Shown: positions 41,185 to 49,012 of the stretch, piece by piece | Layout: each line of letters starts with the position of its first letter | Position numbering within the stretch: position 1 is the first letter of the stretch | From: Lachnospiraceae bacterium | GTDB lineage: Bacteria > Bacillota > Clostridia > Lachnospirales > Lachnospiraceae | Reading direction: 5' to 3' | Length of the DNA: 56,718 nucleotides | NCBI GenBank assembly: GCA_009774345.1 | Contig: VSNR01000004.1 | Coordinates: 1 to 56,718 of the forward strand | Notes under the pieces: model-generated | Databases searched by the model: none | Seen by the model: only the letters and a program-made list of their open reading frames with translations | Told to the model about the DNA's origin: nothing | Program-made: the position numbers and the translations under genes

Positions 41185-41308
41185 GTCCTAGCATAAGACG
41201 AAAAATGAATTAACCAGTGTTTTTGATGTGCAGATTTTTATATATGTCTTGTAATAGGACGAATGTTGTGTTATGATTATATCAGTTATTATAGTCCTAT
41301 TATAAGAC
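41185..41308. promoter_or_regulatory. Three copies of a 15-bp operator between the XRE gene and the divergent operon
   Basis: The dyad GTCYTR-N3-TARGAC occurs at 41185-41199 (GTCCTA-GCA-TAAGAC), 41246-41260 (GTCTTG-TAA-TAGGAC) and 41294-41308 (GTCCTA-TTA-TAAGAC). Centre spacings are 61 and 48 bp. The middle copy covers the -35 box of the operon promoter and the third lies downstream of the -10. The perfect dyad ACTGATCAGT also occurs at about 41312-41321. Confidence 0.7.
41249..41277 (+). promoter_or_regulatory. Promoter of the 41452-42614 operon
   Basis: TTGTAA (41249-41254), a 17-bp spacer and TATGAT (41272-41277). The -35 is inside the second operator, so a bound repressor would block RNA polymerase. 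Confidence 0.6.
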
Positions 41309-41366
41309 AAAACTGATCAGTTATTCCCGCTTTGCAAAAATACCACTGAAAAGTGCTAGAAAAGAT

Positions 41367-41384
41367 AAGGAACTGTAGAAAAAT
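41367..41384. repeat. Copy of the MITE end sequence in the operon leader
   Basis: AGGAACTGTAGAAAAAT at 41368-41384 is identical over 17 bp to 44083-44099, the left end of the palindromic MITE 2.7 kb downstream. The two copies have the same orientation and flank the accessory genes. Sequence beyond the 17 bp differs. Confidence 0.6.
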
Positions 41385-41451
41385 TGTTAAGAAACGATAT
41401 GCGATATATTGTTTGGTAAAATTCGAAGAAGCTATTTATGGAGATGAAAAA

Positions 41452-41850
41452 ATGTTTGGAAAACGAAAAAAAGTGGAAAGTGTTACAGTTGTAACTACAA
41501 AAGAACAGTTAAAAGCTGCCGTTAATAGAAAGGACGTCTGTATTGAAATAAAGGGAGAACTGGCAGGGAAAATGAAGTGGATGGCAAAATTGTCCAAAAA
41601 GAAAGTAGCAATCATTATAACATGTCTTACGTCATCAGCAGTAGTTCCCGCAGTGGCACCCGTTGCCGGAATCCCTGCGGCAGCCAGCGCAGTAGCACCC
41701 GTTGCCACAGGGATTGGAGCAACTGAAGCAGCTTGCGTGATCAGTGTAGTAGGAATTATGGGAGCAGTGGGTGTTGTAGCGATGTTTAAAAATTATGATA
41801 TGGAGTTTAAGGCGGGCAGTAATGTACTGCGGCTTACAGCAAATAAATAA
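41452..41850 (+). CDS. Small Ala/Gly/Val-rich membrane protein, possible effector
   Basis: The 132-residue protein has a polar N-terminal domain with VTVVTTKEQLKAAVNR and IEIKGELAGKMKWMAKLSKKK. Two long hydrophobic stretches follow (about 51-75 and 92-113), rich in Ala, Gly, Val and Pro, then a short FKNYDMEFKAG-type beta end. This layout recalls a group of small membrane proteins from gut bacteria that carry a GELA-like motif before two helices; no function is proven for them. ATG 41452 has GGAG 8 bp before it; the GTG at 41353 lacks one. It is the first gene behind the operator-controlled promoter. Confidence 0.65.
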   Translation: MFGKRKKVESVTVVTTKEQLKAAVNRKDVCIEIKGELAGKMKWMAKLSKKKVAIIITCLTSSAVVPAVAPVAGIPAAASAVAPVATGIGATEAACVISVVGIMGAVGVVAMFKNYDMEFKAGSNVLRLTANK

Positions 41851-41907
41851 ACCAAAGATATAGTAAAGAACGAATTTGCACACTATGAAAGGAGTATGGT
41901 TATAAAT

Positions 41908-42111
41908 ATGGCAGGAAGAAAATGTCCCGCTTGCGGTCAACTGACTTTTTTTGTAAACGGAAGGAACGGTGAATGCAAAAACTGCGGCTATAAGATGCAG
42001 GTTCCGCCGAATGAAGGGAGAGGAGGCAAAGGTAAAAAATGTTTAAACTGCAATAAGTTTACGGTTTTTAATGGAATATGTAATAGTTGTGGGGCACGAT
42101 ATACGCAGTAA
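41908..42111 (+). CDS. Double zinc ribbon protein
   Basis: The 67-residue protein has two four-cysteine zinc ribbons: CPACG...CKNCG (about 5-24) and CLNCN...CNSCG (about 43-63). They are joined by a PPNEGRGGKGKK linker. Such ribbons bind nucleic acid or protein partners. ATG 41908 and ATG 41896 are both possible; AGGAG is 1 bp before the first and 13 bp before the second, neither ideal. It sits between the small membrane protein and the DUF697-like protein, each under 60 bp away, so the three form one operon. Confidence 0.75.
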   Translation: MAGRKCPACGQLTFFVNGRNGECKNCGYKMQVPPNEGRGGKGKKCLNCNKFTVFNGICNSCGARYTQ

Positions 42112-42152
42112 AATAAAAACAATAAAAAACATAGATATATGGAGGAAGAAAC

Positions 42153-42614
42153 ATGGGAAAGTCTAAAGTACAAATGCCAAAAGAGTTAGAAAAAAAATGC
42201 AAGATTGCGATACATACGGCAACAACAGCTGCCGCAGCGGCGGGAGCGATTCCGATACCAATGTCTGATGCAATACCTATAACAGCTGCGCAAATAGGAA
42301 TGATTGTATCATTAGGAAAAATTTTTGGAATAACATTATCCCAAGCGGCAGCGAAGTCCATTGCAGGTGTTGCATTGACACAGCAAGCAGGAAGGGCACT
42401 TGTTGCAAATTTGTTAAAAGCTATTCCGGGGGCAGGGACAATACTTGGAAGTGTTATAAGTGCGTCCACAGCTGTGGCATTAACGGAAGCATTAGGATGG
42501 ATTGTTGCAGATGATTTTTTCAGACTGTATAACGGAGAAGAACCAGAAAATATTGTAGAAACGGCAGGAGACTTAAAAGGGGCATTTGAAGGTTTGGGAA
42601 TGCATCACAAATAG
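42153..42614 (+). CDS. Stand-alone DUF697-like hydrophobic protein
   Basis: The 153-residue protein matches the DUF697 domain found at the C-terminus of some GTPases and YcjF-type proteins. It has IPIPMSDAIPITAAQIGMI, SLGKIFG, then LVANLLKAIPGAGTILGSVI and ALTEALGWIVADDF. Here the domain is alone, with no G-domain before it and no GTPase gene nearby. It forms two or three membrane-associating hairpins. GGAGG precedes ATG 42153. In GTPase fusions the domain is thought to link nucleotide state to the membrane, so a stand-alone copy beside a membrane protein is suggestive but unproven. Confidence 0.75.
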   Translation: MGKSKVQMPKELEKKCKIAIHTATTAAAAAGAIPIPMSDAIPITAAQIGMIVSLGKIFGITLSQAAAKSIAGVALTQQAGRALVANLLKAIPGAGTILGSVISASTAVALTEALGWIVADDFFRLYNGEEPENIVETAGDLKGAFEGLGMHHK

Positions 42615-42688
42615 GACAGAAAAGCAGTGCTGCTGATTCGTGAATTATCGGAACTGATGGATGCGGTTGACAAAGGATTGTGACAGGG

Positions 42689-42853
42689 ATGAAGAATCAA
42701 AGTTTTATGGCAAGACCCGAGTGGGAACTATGGCTATGCCCGGTATGTCACAAAAAATTAGGCATCAGCGAAATGTTCCAACGGCGGATGCACAAGATCT
42801 GTAGGTGCAGAAAGTGTGGCAGTATCATTGATGAAAGATTTATAAGGTGGTAA
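42689..42853 (+). CDS. Small zinc-ribbon protein
   Basis: The 54-residue frame from ATG 42689 has CPVC...CRKC with WELWLCPVCHKKLG and CRKCGSIIDERFI. It resembles the cysteine-rich small proteins found in mobile elements of Firmicutes. The ribosome site is weak. The stretch just before it (about 42618-42683) reads as a short open tail (LLIRELSELMDAVDKGL, then stop) without a start. The region may therefore be a decayed gene series. Confidence 0.45.
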   Translation: MKNQSFMARPEWELWLCPVCHKKLGISEMFQRRMHKICRCRKCGSIIDERFIRW

Positions 42854-42993
42854 ACAGCAGCGAAGATGAAACGATAGAGTTTGCAAGAAAGGCGATGGAA
42901 GCTGATATTGGCGAAAAGGCAAAGGAAGTGAAAGTATGCACCGGAAGAAGTTGCAGACCGTTCCGTATTATGGAACGCTTGAATTTGAAGTGA
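42847..42993 (+). CDS. Short ORF overlapping the small zinc-ribbon gene
   Basis: The 48-codon frame from GTG 42847 overlaps the end of the zinc-ribbon frame. It reads with normal amino-acid composition (TIEFARKAMEADIGEKAKEV, then TGRSCRPF). No family was recognised. It may be a coupled small gene or the leftover 3' end of a mobile-element gene. Nothing else is seen up to the Rpn gene at 43036. Confidence 0.25.
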   Translation: MVNSSEDETIEFARKAMEADIGEKAKEVKVCTGRSCRPFRIMERLNLK

Positions 42994-43035
42994 AAAAATG
43001 ATATGATAAAGGCACAAAAAGGAAGGAATTAAGAG

Positions 43036-43953
43036 ATGGCAAATATATATGACGGGGCATTTCGGACAATATTAAATGATTGCCGGAAACTGATAATCCC
43101 CGTAATCAATGAAATTTTCAGCGAAACATATATAGGGGACGAAGAAATCCGCTTTTTTCCAAATGAACATTTTTTAGATCAGCAGGACGAAGCGGACAAG
43201 GAACGGATTACGGACACGAATTTTACGGTTTTCGGGAAGGTACCGAAAAAATACCATGTTGAGTGTGAAAGCAGCCTGCCGGACGGAAGAATCACCATAA
43301 GGCTTTTTGAATATGACGCACAAATTGCACTTGACGAGGGTGAAGTTACGGAGGAAACGCTGACTGTGACATTTCCTAATACGGCAGTTCTGTATCTCCG
43401 CACTTACAAAAAGACACCGGACAAAATGAAATATGTGATTGTTACACCGGGCGGAACGATTCAGTACGATGTACCGATTATGAAAGTGCAGACGTATTCA
43501 CTGGACGATATTTTTGAAAAACGCCTGCTGATGTTAATCCCGTTTTATATTTTTTCACATGAGAGCAGCTTTTCGGAGTATAATAGTAACGAGCAGAAAC
43601 TGGAAAAACTGAAAGCAGAGTATCAGGTGATTCTGGAAAAACTTGATGAACTGGAACAGCAGGGAGTGATCGGGGCGTTTGACAAACGCACAATCATAGA
43701 ACTTTCTGGCGATGTGATTAAAGAGATTGCACAGAAATACGAAAATGTGCAGAAAGGCGTAGGTGATATGATGAGCGGAGCATTGATTGAAACAGAAGCA
43801 CGAAGAATTTTAAACAAAGGCATAAGTGAAACTAAAAAGGAAACTGCACTCAGAATGCTGAAAAGAGGAAAAATGACGGTTGAGGAAATTGCTGAGGATT
43901 CAGGTCTTAGTGTTGCGGAAGTGGAGCAACTTGCAGAGCTTCAATCAGTGTAA
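43036..43953 (+). CDS. Rpn-family recombination-promoting nuclease (PD-(D/E)XK)
   Basis: The 305-residue protein matches the Rpn/transposase_31-like group. It has an N-terminal PD-(D/E)XK core (EIRFFPNEHF, then TDTNFTV and YHVECESSLP, giving D and E-x-x positions) and a middle PIMKVQTYSLDDIFEKRLLMLIPFY. A helical region and a C-terminal helix-turn-helix-like end follow (MLKRGKMTVEEIAEDSGLSVAEVEQL), which is common in Firmicute copies. Rpn proteins cut DNA and raise recombination; some act in phage defence. AAGGAAGG precedes ATG 43036. It ends 127 bp before the palindromic MITE. Confidence 0.82.
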   Translation: MANIYDGAFRTILNDCRKLIIPVINEIFSETYIGDEEIRFFPNEHFLDQQDEADKERITDTNFTVFGKVPKKYHVECESSLPDGRITIRLFEYDAQIALDEGEVTEETLTVTFPNTAVLYLRTYKKTPDKMKYVIVTPGGTIQYDVPIMKVQTYSLDDIFEKRLLMLIPFYIFSHESSFSEYNSNEQKLEKLKAEYQVILEKLDELEQQGVIGAFDKRTIIELSGDVIKEIAQKYENVQKGVGDMMSGALIETEARRILNKGISETKKETALRMLKRGKMTVEEIAEDSGLSVAEVEQLAELQSV

Positions 43954-44080
43954 AGTGATAGTGGTGGAATAAGTAGTTAAACGGTAATTTAACGGACAAT
44001 GCTGTTAAGGATAAAAGCGTGCCTTGGCAAGTAAAATGTGCTGGGAGTGCAGGCAGGGGAAGGGAGAATCTTCGCCTGCC

Positions 44081-44244
44081 TTAGGAACTGTAGAAAAATA
44101 ACTGACACATCTTGACTTGGCTATTTCTCCGATTGTGCATGTCAAAAAGCCTCGCCGTAGCCCGCTACGACTACGTTTTTTGGCATACACCCTCGAAGAA
44201 ATATCCTGCGCAATCTGTATCACTTATTTTCCTACAATTCCTTA
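44081..44244. mobile_element. 164-bp palindromic MITE-like element
   Basis: The ends match as inverted repeats: 44081-44108 against the complement of 44217-44244 agrees at 23 of 28 positions, and the similarity continues inward. The whole piece is therefore one imperfect palindrome with arms of about 75 bp (centre near GTAGCCCGCTACG). TTA flanks it on both sides if the repeat is taken to start at GGAACTG, as a short target duplication would. It has no coding capacity. It lies 19 bp from the asnB stop and may also act as a terminator. The 127 bp before it (43954-44080) hold only a small AGGCAGG/CCTGCCT dyad. Confidence 0.65.
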
Positions 44245-44263
44245 CTGTTTTGTCATATTTGAC

Positions 44264-46117
44264 CTACAGCAGCACCTCCACATCATACTTTTTCAGCCAG
44301 TAATTGACCTGCAAGAGATACGCCAGCAGCTGCGGTCCAGCCATGAGCTGTCCGTAGAAGGGTCTGCCGTAGTCGGAGGGCTGGCTGATATAGTCGAGCA
44401 CTTTGCCCAGATCAATCAGCTCGCGCAGTGGTGCGCGCGTGTCGGAGAGTATCTCGACAATCGCGGTGCGCAGCAGGTTTTCATAGGCGGGGTCATAGGT
44501 CTTAGGGTAGGGGCTTTTGCGCCGGTAGAGGACATCGCCCGGGAGCAGTCCGTCCGCAGCGGCGCGCAGTAACCCTTTGACGACGCCGTCCTTGCATTTC
44601 ATGGACCATGGCACATTCCAGAGATATTCCACGATGCGGTGGTCGGCAAACGGAACGCGCGCTTCCAAGCCTGCGTGCATACTTGTGCGGTCCATGCGGT
44701 CGAGCAGGGTCTGCATAAACCATTTGATATTCAGATAAGAGATTTCCCGTCTGCGTTTTTCTTCTTTATTTTCCCCCTCCAATACAGGTACTTCGGAGAG
44801 CGTTTGGGCATATGCGGCGTGCGCGTATTCTTCCAGCGGCAGCAGGGCGAGCACACTGTCCTTTAGAAGCATGGTGCGCGGTGAGAAGTCCATCGACCAC
44901 GGGAAACAGTCGGCGTCAAAGCATTCTTTTTTGTGGAACCACGGATAGCCGCCAAAGATTTCGTCCGCACACTCGCCGGTCAGGGTCACTTTGTGACTGG
45001 CGGCAACCCGCTTGCAGAAGTAGAGCATCGACGCCTCGACATCTGCCATGCATGGCAGGTCTCTGGCGTCCACTGCCTCGAACAGATAGTTGTATAAATC
45101 GGCGTTGGCGCATTCAAGGTACTGATGGTTGGTTTGACAGTAGGCAATCATTTTGTCTACCCAAGGTCTGTCCTGAGAGGGCTGGAATGCGTTTGCCCTG
45201 AAATTTTTGTCGTTGTCCTTGAAGTCAAAGGAGTAGGTATCGAGCTTCTTGCCCTGCTTTCGAAGCTCGCTGCTGCATACCGCTGTGACAAGACTGCTGT
45301 CCACACCGCCCGACAGGAAGGTACAGACAGGCACGTCAGAAAGCATCTGCATTCTGATGGCGTCTGTGACCAGATCGCGGGTTTTCTCGACTGTCTGTTG
45401 CCAGTCCTCCTCGTGTGGATGGCTCTCAAGCTTCCAGTAACAGGTTGTCGCGTAATCCGAGCCGTAGTATTCCAGATAATGTCCCGGCAGCAGCTCATCT
45501 ATGTTTTTAAAAACACCCTTTCCATAGGTCTTTGCAGGGCCAAGACCGAAGATCTCACAGAGCCCGTCGCGGTCTGCCTGCGCTTTAAATTCAGGATAGC
45601 ACAGGATTCCTTTCAGCTCTGAGGAAAAGATGAGGGTGTTGCGAAAATGGGTGTAAAACAAGGGCTTTACACCGAGTCTGTCACGAAAAAGATATAATCG
45701 CTGTCTTGTTTCGTCAAATATGGCAAAGGCAAAGATGCCGTTTAGGCGTGTCACATAGGAAGTGCCATGGAGAAGATATCCCATCAGAATCACTTCTGTA
45801 TCGCAGGTTGTTTGAAAGACAATGCCTTCCTGCTCGAGCTCACGGCGTAGGCTTTTCATGTTGTAAATCTCACCGTTGTAGGCGATGACGGCACGCTGGT
45901 TTCCAAGCTGTCTTGCCATAGGCTGTTTCCCGCACGCCAGATCCAGAATGGACAGGCGGGTGTGGGAGAGCCCGCAGTTTCTTGACAGGTACAGTCCGTT
46001 TTCGTCAGGTCCGCGGTGATGCTGGCAGGTATTCATCGTTTGCAGGATGGAAAACCATCTTGCGGATTCTTCCTTATAATTCGTATGAAAGCTGCTAAAG
46101 CCTGCGATTCCACACAT
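44264..46117 (-). CDS. asnB: Asparagine synthetase, glutamine-hydrolysing
   Basis: The 617-residue protein has the N-terminal glutaminase with Cys2 (MCGIAGF), RGPDENG, and AYNGEIYN. The C-terminal synthetase has the PP-loop SGGVDSS and TGECADEIFGGY, then LDRMDRTSMHAGLEARVPF. It makes asparagine from aspartate, glutamine and ATP. GGAAAGGAC lies before ATG 46117. It is the last gene of a dpaA-dpaB-asnB unit. That suggests a role in the mother cell late in sporulation, comparable to the sporulation asparagine synthetase of Bacillus, although a general role is not excluded. Confidence 0.95.
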   Translation of the reverse strand: MCGIAGFSSFHTNYKEESARWFSILQTMNTCQHHRGPDENGLYLSRNCGLSHTRLSILDLACGKQPMARQLGNQRAVIAYNGEIYNMKSLRRELEQEGIVFQTTCDTEVILMGYLLHGTSYVTRLNGIFAFAIFDETRQRLYLFRDRLGVKPLFYTHFRNTLIFSSELKGILCYPEFKAQADRDGLCEIFGLGPAKTYGKGVFKNIDELLPGHYLEYYGSDYATTCYWKLESHPHEEDWQQTVEKTRDLVTDAIRMQMLSDVPVCTFLSGGVDSSLVTAVCSSELRKQGKKLDTYSFDFKDNDKNFRANAFQPSQDRPWVDKMIAYCQTNHQYLECANADLYNYLFEAVDARDLPCMADVEASMLYFCKRVAASHKVTLTGECADEIFGGYPWFHKKECFDADCFPWSMDFSPRTMLLKDSVLALLPLEEYAHAAYAQTLSEVPVLEGENKEEKRRREISYLNIKWFMQTLLDRMDRTSMHAGLEARVPFADHRIVEYLWNVPWSMKCKDGVVKGLLRAAADGLLPGDVLYRRKSPYPKTYDPAYENLLRTAIVEILSDTRAPLRELIDLGKVLDYISQPSDYGRPFYGQLMAGPQLLAYLLQVNYWLKKYDVEVLL

Positions 46118-46150
46118 TTTATGAAAGTCCTTTCCAAATTGATTCTTTAT

Positions 46151-46738
46151 TTAAAAATAGTCCTTGAGGATTGGCTGGTACTGCCTGTGCTCTAGTGCCA
46201 TTTCCAAGGTTGGTATCAGGAGTTCGACGTGCGCGACTAAGGAGTTTGGCTTTGTCTTGTAATTGTCCTGACCAAACGGGACGAAATAAATGTTTTTGCT
46301 GTTGCACAGTAAGCCGATGTTTTTCAGGTTCATGCCAAGTCCGTCGTTGGTCGAGATGGAGATGACGAGAGGTTTGTTGTTGCGCATATGCGCCTTTGCC
46401 GCCATGAGCACCGGGGTGTCTGTGATGCCGTTTGCGAGCTTTGCGGCAGTATTTCCAGTGCAGGGAAGGATTGCCAGTGCATCGAGATAGGCTTTGGGAC
46501 CGATGGGCTCCGCGCCGGGAATGGAGACAATCGGGTCCTTTCCCGTGATTTCTTTTACTTTTGTGACATAGGCGTCAGGTGTGCCAAAGCGGCTTTCGAT
46601 GGTCTGTGAGGCGTCTGACAGAATCGGGTAGATGTCGGCGCCTGCGTCTTTTAATTTCTGTAGTTCTGTAAACATTTTCTCAAAGGTACAAAAGGAGCCG
46701 GTCAGTGCAATACCGATTTTTTTTCCTTTGATGTCCAT
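46151..46738 (-). CDS. dpaB: Dipicolinate synthase subunit B
   Basis: The 195-residue flavoprotein has KKIGIALTGSFCTFEKM at the start, IPILSDA-type and PCTGNTAAKLANGITDTPV segments, and MAAKAHMRNNKPLVISISTNDGLG, all typical of DpaB/SpoVFB. With DpaA it turns dihydroxy-tetrahydrodipicolinate into dipicolinate, the main small molecule of the spore core. ATG 46738 is 10 bp after GGAGG; TTG 46747 lies directly against that site. Presence of this gene means the organism can make spores or did so recently. Confidence 0.93.
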   Translation of the reverse strand: MDIKGKKIGIALTGSFCTFEKMFTELQKLKDAGADIYPILSDASQTIESRFGTPDAYVTKVKEITGKDPIVSIPGAEPIGPKAYLDALAILPCTGNTAAKLANGITDTPVLMAAKAHMRNNKPLVISISTNDGLGMNLKNIGLLCNSKNIYFVPFGQDNYKTKPNSLVAHVELLIPTLEMALEHRQYQPILKDYF

Positions 46739-46756
46739 ATCATTCAAACCTCCATG

Positions 46757-47623
46757 CTATATTCGATTGATCACGTAGTCCGTCAGGTATTTTGCGCAGC
46801 TTTCTCCGGCGTATTTTCCGGGAAGGCCCGGACAGAAATGAATGTTGACGTTTAATTTTGCCGCAGCCTCATAGTCGGCGCCGGATTTGTTGGAGGCGAT
46901 GTCGATGAGCACTGCGTTTGAGGATACCTTTTCCAGACACCTGCGGTTTAGGACGGGCGCGGGAATGGTGTTGAAAATGTATTCAAAGCAGCAGATTTTG
47001 CGCCACAGATTGGAGAGGTGCAGCGTCTCAAAACCGAGTGCGCAGGCGAGGGCAAGTTCATTTGCATCATTCGACCCTACGGTGACACAGGCGTGCAGCC
47101 CATTCAGGCGGTCAGCGAGAATTTTGCCGCATCTGCCATAGCCCAGTACTAAAGTATTGCTCTGATGGAGGTTGGTGTCTTTGTGCAGCAGTGCCTCCAA
47201 GATAGCGCCCTCTGCGGTGGAGACGGCATTGAACAGGGTGATGGGCTCGTCGCGCATAAAGTCATAACAGCCGATTTCCCGCTCTTCACAGGTTCGGCGG
47301 AACGTTTCCGGGATGACGCCTGCAAATATCTTCTGATGCTTGTGGATGCTGCGCTGGATCTCCGAGAGATTGAGGTCGGGGGCGCCGCTCTCACAATAGA
47401 GGCAGTCGGACTTTGCAAATGGAATACCGCCGATCAATACCGGTGCGGCGTCGAGGGCTTCGCGCAGCGAATCGGTGAAACTGATTTTGGACTTTATAGA
47501 TGGAGCGCAGGAGACGGGAACCGTGCGAAAGCAGATGACGCGGTAGCCCTTTTCAACGAAAATGGGCGCCATGCACGCAGTCCGCCGATCACCGCCTAAG
47601 ATTGCTATATCATATTTGGTCAT
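46757..47623 (-). CDS. dpaA: Dipicolinate synthase subunit A
   Basis: The 288-residue protein has the N-terminal AILGGDRRTACMAPIF, a central linker with NAVSTAEGAILEAL, and a Rossmann NAD(P) motif VLGYGRCGKILADRL. It ends with LIDIASNKSGADYEAA and LPGKYAGESCAKYL. These are standard for DpaA/SpoVFA. It works with DpaB, encoded 10-20 bp downstream. A sigma-K-type promoter lies upstream, as expected for late mother-cell expression. Confidence 0.95.
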   Translation of the reverse strand: MTKYDIAILGGDRRTACMAPIFVEKGYRVICFRTVPVSCAPSIKSKISFTDSLREALDAAPVLIGGIPFAKSDCLYCESGAPDLNLSEIQRSIHKHQKIFAGVIPETFRRTCEEREIGCYDFMRDEPITLFNAVSTAEGAILEALLHKDTNLHQSNTLVLGYGRCGKILADRLNGLHACVTVGSNDANELALACALGFETLHLSNLWRKICCFEYIFNTIPAPVLNRRCLEKVSSNAVLIDIASNKSGADYEAAAKLNVNIHFCPGLPGKYAGESCAKYLTDYVINRI

Positions 47624-47676
47624 ATCGAACCTCCATATATCTTAGCAAACGCGAAAACAGTTTGTTGACTTATTCT

Positions 47677-47704
47677 TAAAATATGACAAAATATGAAAAA
47701 AGTT
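47677..47704 (-). promoter_or_regulatory. Sigma-K/sigma-E-type promoter of dpaAB-asnB
   Basis: On the minus strand the -10 is CATATTTTA (47685-47677), which fits CATANNNTA. An AAC (47704-47702) lies 16 bp upstream at the place of the short -35. dpaA starts 54 bp downstream. Sigma-A boxes are not evident. Confidence 0.55.
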
Positions 47705-47716
47705 CTCGTTCGATGA

Positions 47717-48853
47717 TTATTTTGACAAAAATACAGACAATGATAACAGTACCGCCAGCATCACAATGTTTGCCAAGGTAAAGCAGCCAAGATACTTTCC
47801 TTTCTGCGCAGGATATTCACGGGCTACCTGTTTGTAGGAGATAAGGCTTGCCATGGAGGCAATCAGCGTGCCAAGTCCGCCGAGGTTGGTGCCGACAATG
47901 AGCGATGAATACTCGTCCGTAAAACCGGAGAGGAGCAGCGCCGCAGGGACATTGCTGATGATCTGGCTGGAAAGGACTGCCACAATGCGCTCGTGCCCGG
48001 TGAGCAGACGTTCCAGCAGCGCGCAGAAGCGCTCGATGCGTCCCATATTGCCTATAAACACAAAAAAGCAGACAAACGTGCCAAGGAGGGAATAGTCAAT
48101 CTTTTTTAAAAGTGCCCTGTCGGTGGCGAGCAGGTAGAAAAAAAGCACTGCGGCAGCTACAGCGGGTGCAAGAAGCTTGGCGACACAAAGCAGGCAGAGA
48201 AGAAAACCAATGCCAAAACACAGCAGCTTTGATGCAGTTCCTTTTGGCGTCTTTGTATCGTCTGAAAAAGCGGCAGTGTTCAGATCCAGTGCGCACAGGG
48301 CTTCTTTTTTCATGAAAAATATGCCTGCAAGCAAGCACAAACCAGACGCAATCGTGTAGGGCAGCATCAACTGCAAAAAGGCTTGCAGGATGATACCGGA
48401 TTTGGCATAAAGGTACAGATTTTGCGGGTTGCCCATCGGGGTCAGCATACTGCCGAGGTTGGCGGCGAGCGTCTGTAGGACAACGAGGGGAACGATCCGT
48501 TTTTCCTGCTGGGAAAGGCGCAGCACGATCACTGCAAACGGCACAAAGGTGATCAGCGCCACATCGTTTGTAATCAGCATACTAAAGAAAAAGGGCAGAA
48601 ATACCAGCACGATCATGAGCTGTCTTGTCGTCCTCGTTCTGGACAGCAGTTTTATGCCGATTTCCTTAAAAACGCCGAGTTTCTGAAATCCAGCCATCAC
48701 TGCCATCAAGCCAAAAAGCAGCAGTAGTGTGTTCCAGTCAATGTAAGTGAGATAGGTTTTGTCCGGCGGGACGATGAGCGAGGAGATCACAGCGAGCACA
48801 AAAGCGGCACAGAGCACCGTCTCCTGCTGGATTATTTTTTGGATAAATTTCAT
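47717..48853 (-). CDS. SLC13/ArsB-like anion permease
   Basis: The 378-residue membrane protein has about 10-11 hydrophobic helices. It carries the ion-transporter signatures NDVALITFVPFAVIVL (first half), GSMLTPMGNPQNLYLY and SNVPAALLLSGF (second half). Members carry dicarboxylates, sulfate, arsenite or Na+/H+. The substrate is not predictable here, and there is no arsenic gene nearby. AAAGGA lies before ATG 48853. It has its own promoter and lies upstream of dpaA on the same strand, with the sigma-K-type promoter in between. Confidence 0.85.
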   Translation of the reverse strand: MKFIQKIIQQETVLCAAFVLAVISSLIVPPDKTYLTYIDWNTLLLLFGLMAVMAGFQKLGVFKEIGIKLLSRTRTTRQLMIVLVFLPFFFSMLITNDVALITFVPFAVIVLRLSQQEKRIVPLVVLQTLAANLGSMLTPMGNPQNLYLYAKSGIILQAFLQLMLPYTIASGLCLLAGIFFMKKEALCALDLNTAAFSDDTKTPKGTASKLLCFGIGFLLCLLCVAKLLAPAVAAAVLFFYLLATDRALLKKIDYSLLGTFVCFFVFIGNMGRIERFCALLERLLTGHERIVAVLSSQIISNVPAALLLSGFTDEYSSLIVGTNLGGLGTLIASMASLISYKQVAREYPAQKGKYLGCFTLANIVMLAVLLSLSVFLSK

Positions 48854-48894
48854 AGGGTAGCAGTCCTTTCTGATTATATTTTGATATCTTTTGC

Positions 48895-48923
48895 ATTATA
48901 GACGAGTGCATGGAATTTTTCAA
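48895..48923 (-). promoter_or_regulatory. Sigma-A promoter of the anion permease
   Basis: On the minus strand TTGAAA (48923-48918), a 17-bp spacer and a perfect TATAAT (48900-48895). A second TATAAT follows 19 bp later. Confidence 0.75.
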
Positions 48924-48947
48924 GTCGATTTTAGATTTATCTAAACC

Positions 48948-48976
48948 TTGCGAATACCGCGGATTCACAGTATACT
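48948..48976 (+). promoter_or_regulatory. Sigma-A-like promoter before the 49013 gene
   Basis: TTGCGA (48948-48953), a 17-bp spacer and TATACT (48971-48976). The palindrome TTTAGATTTATCTAAA lies just upstream (48929-48944), between the two divergent promoters. Confidence 0.6.
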
Positions 48977-49012
48977 AAGGACAGAGAGGATTGTTCAGAG
49001 AGGAGAGACGCT

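Noticed and set aside
41353..41451. Longer GTG start for the small membrane protein
   Set aside because: The extra 33 codons run through the 17-bp repeat and have no ribosome site. ATG 41452 has GGAG at good distance.
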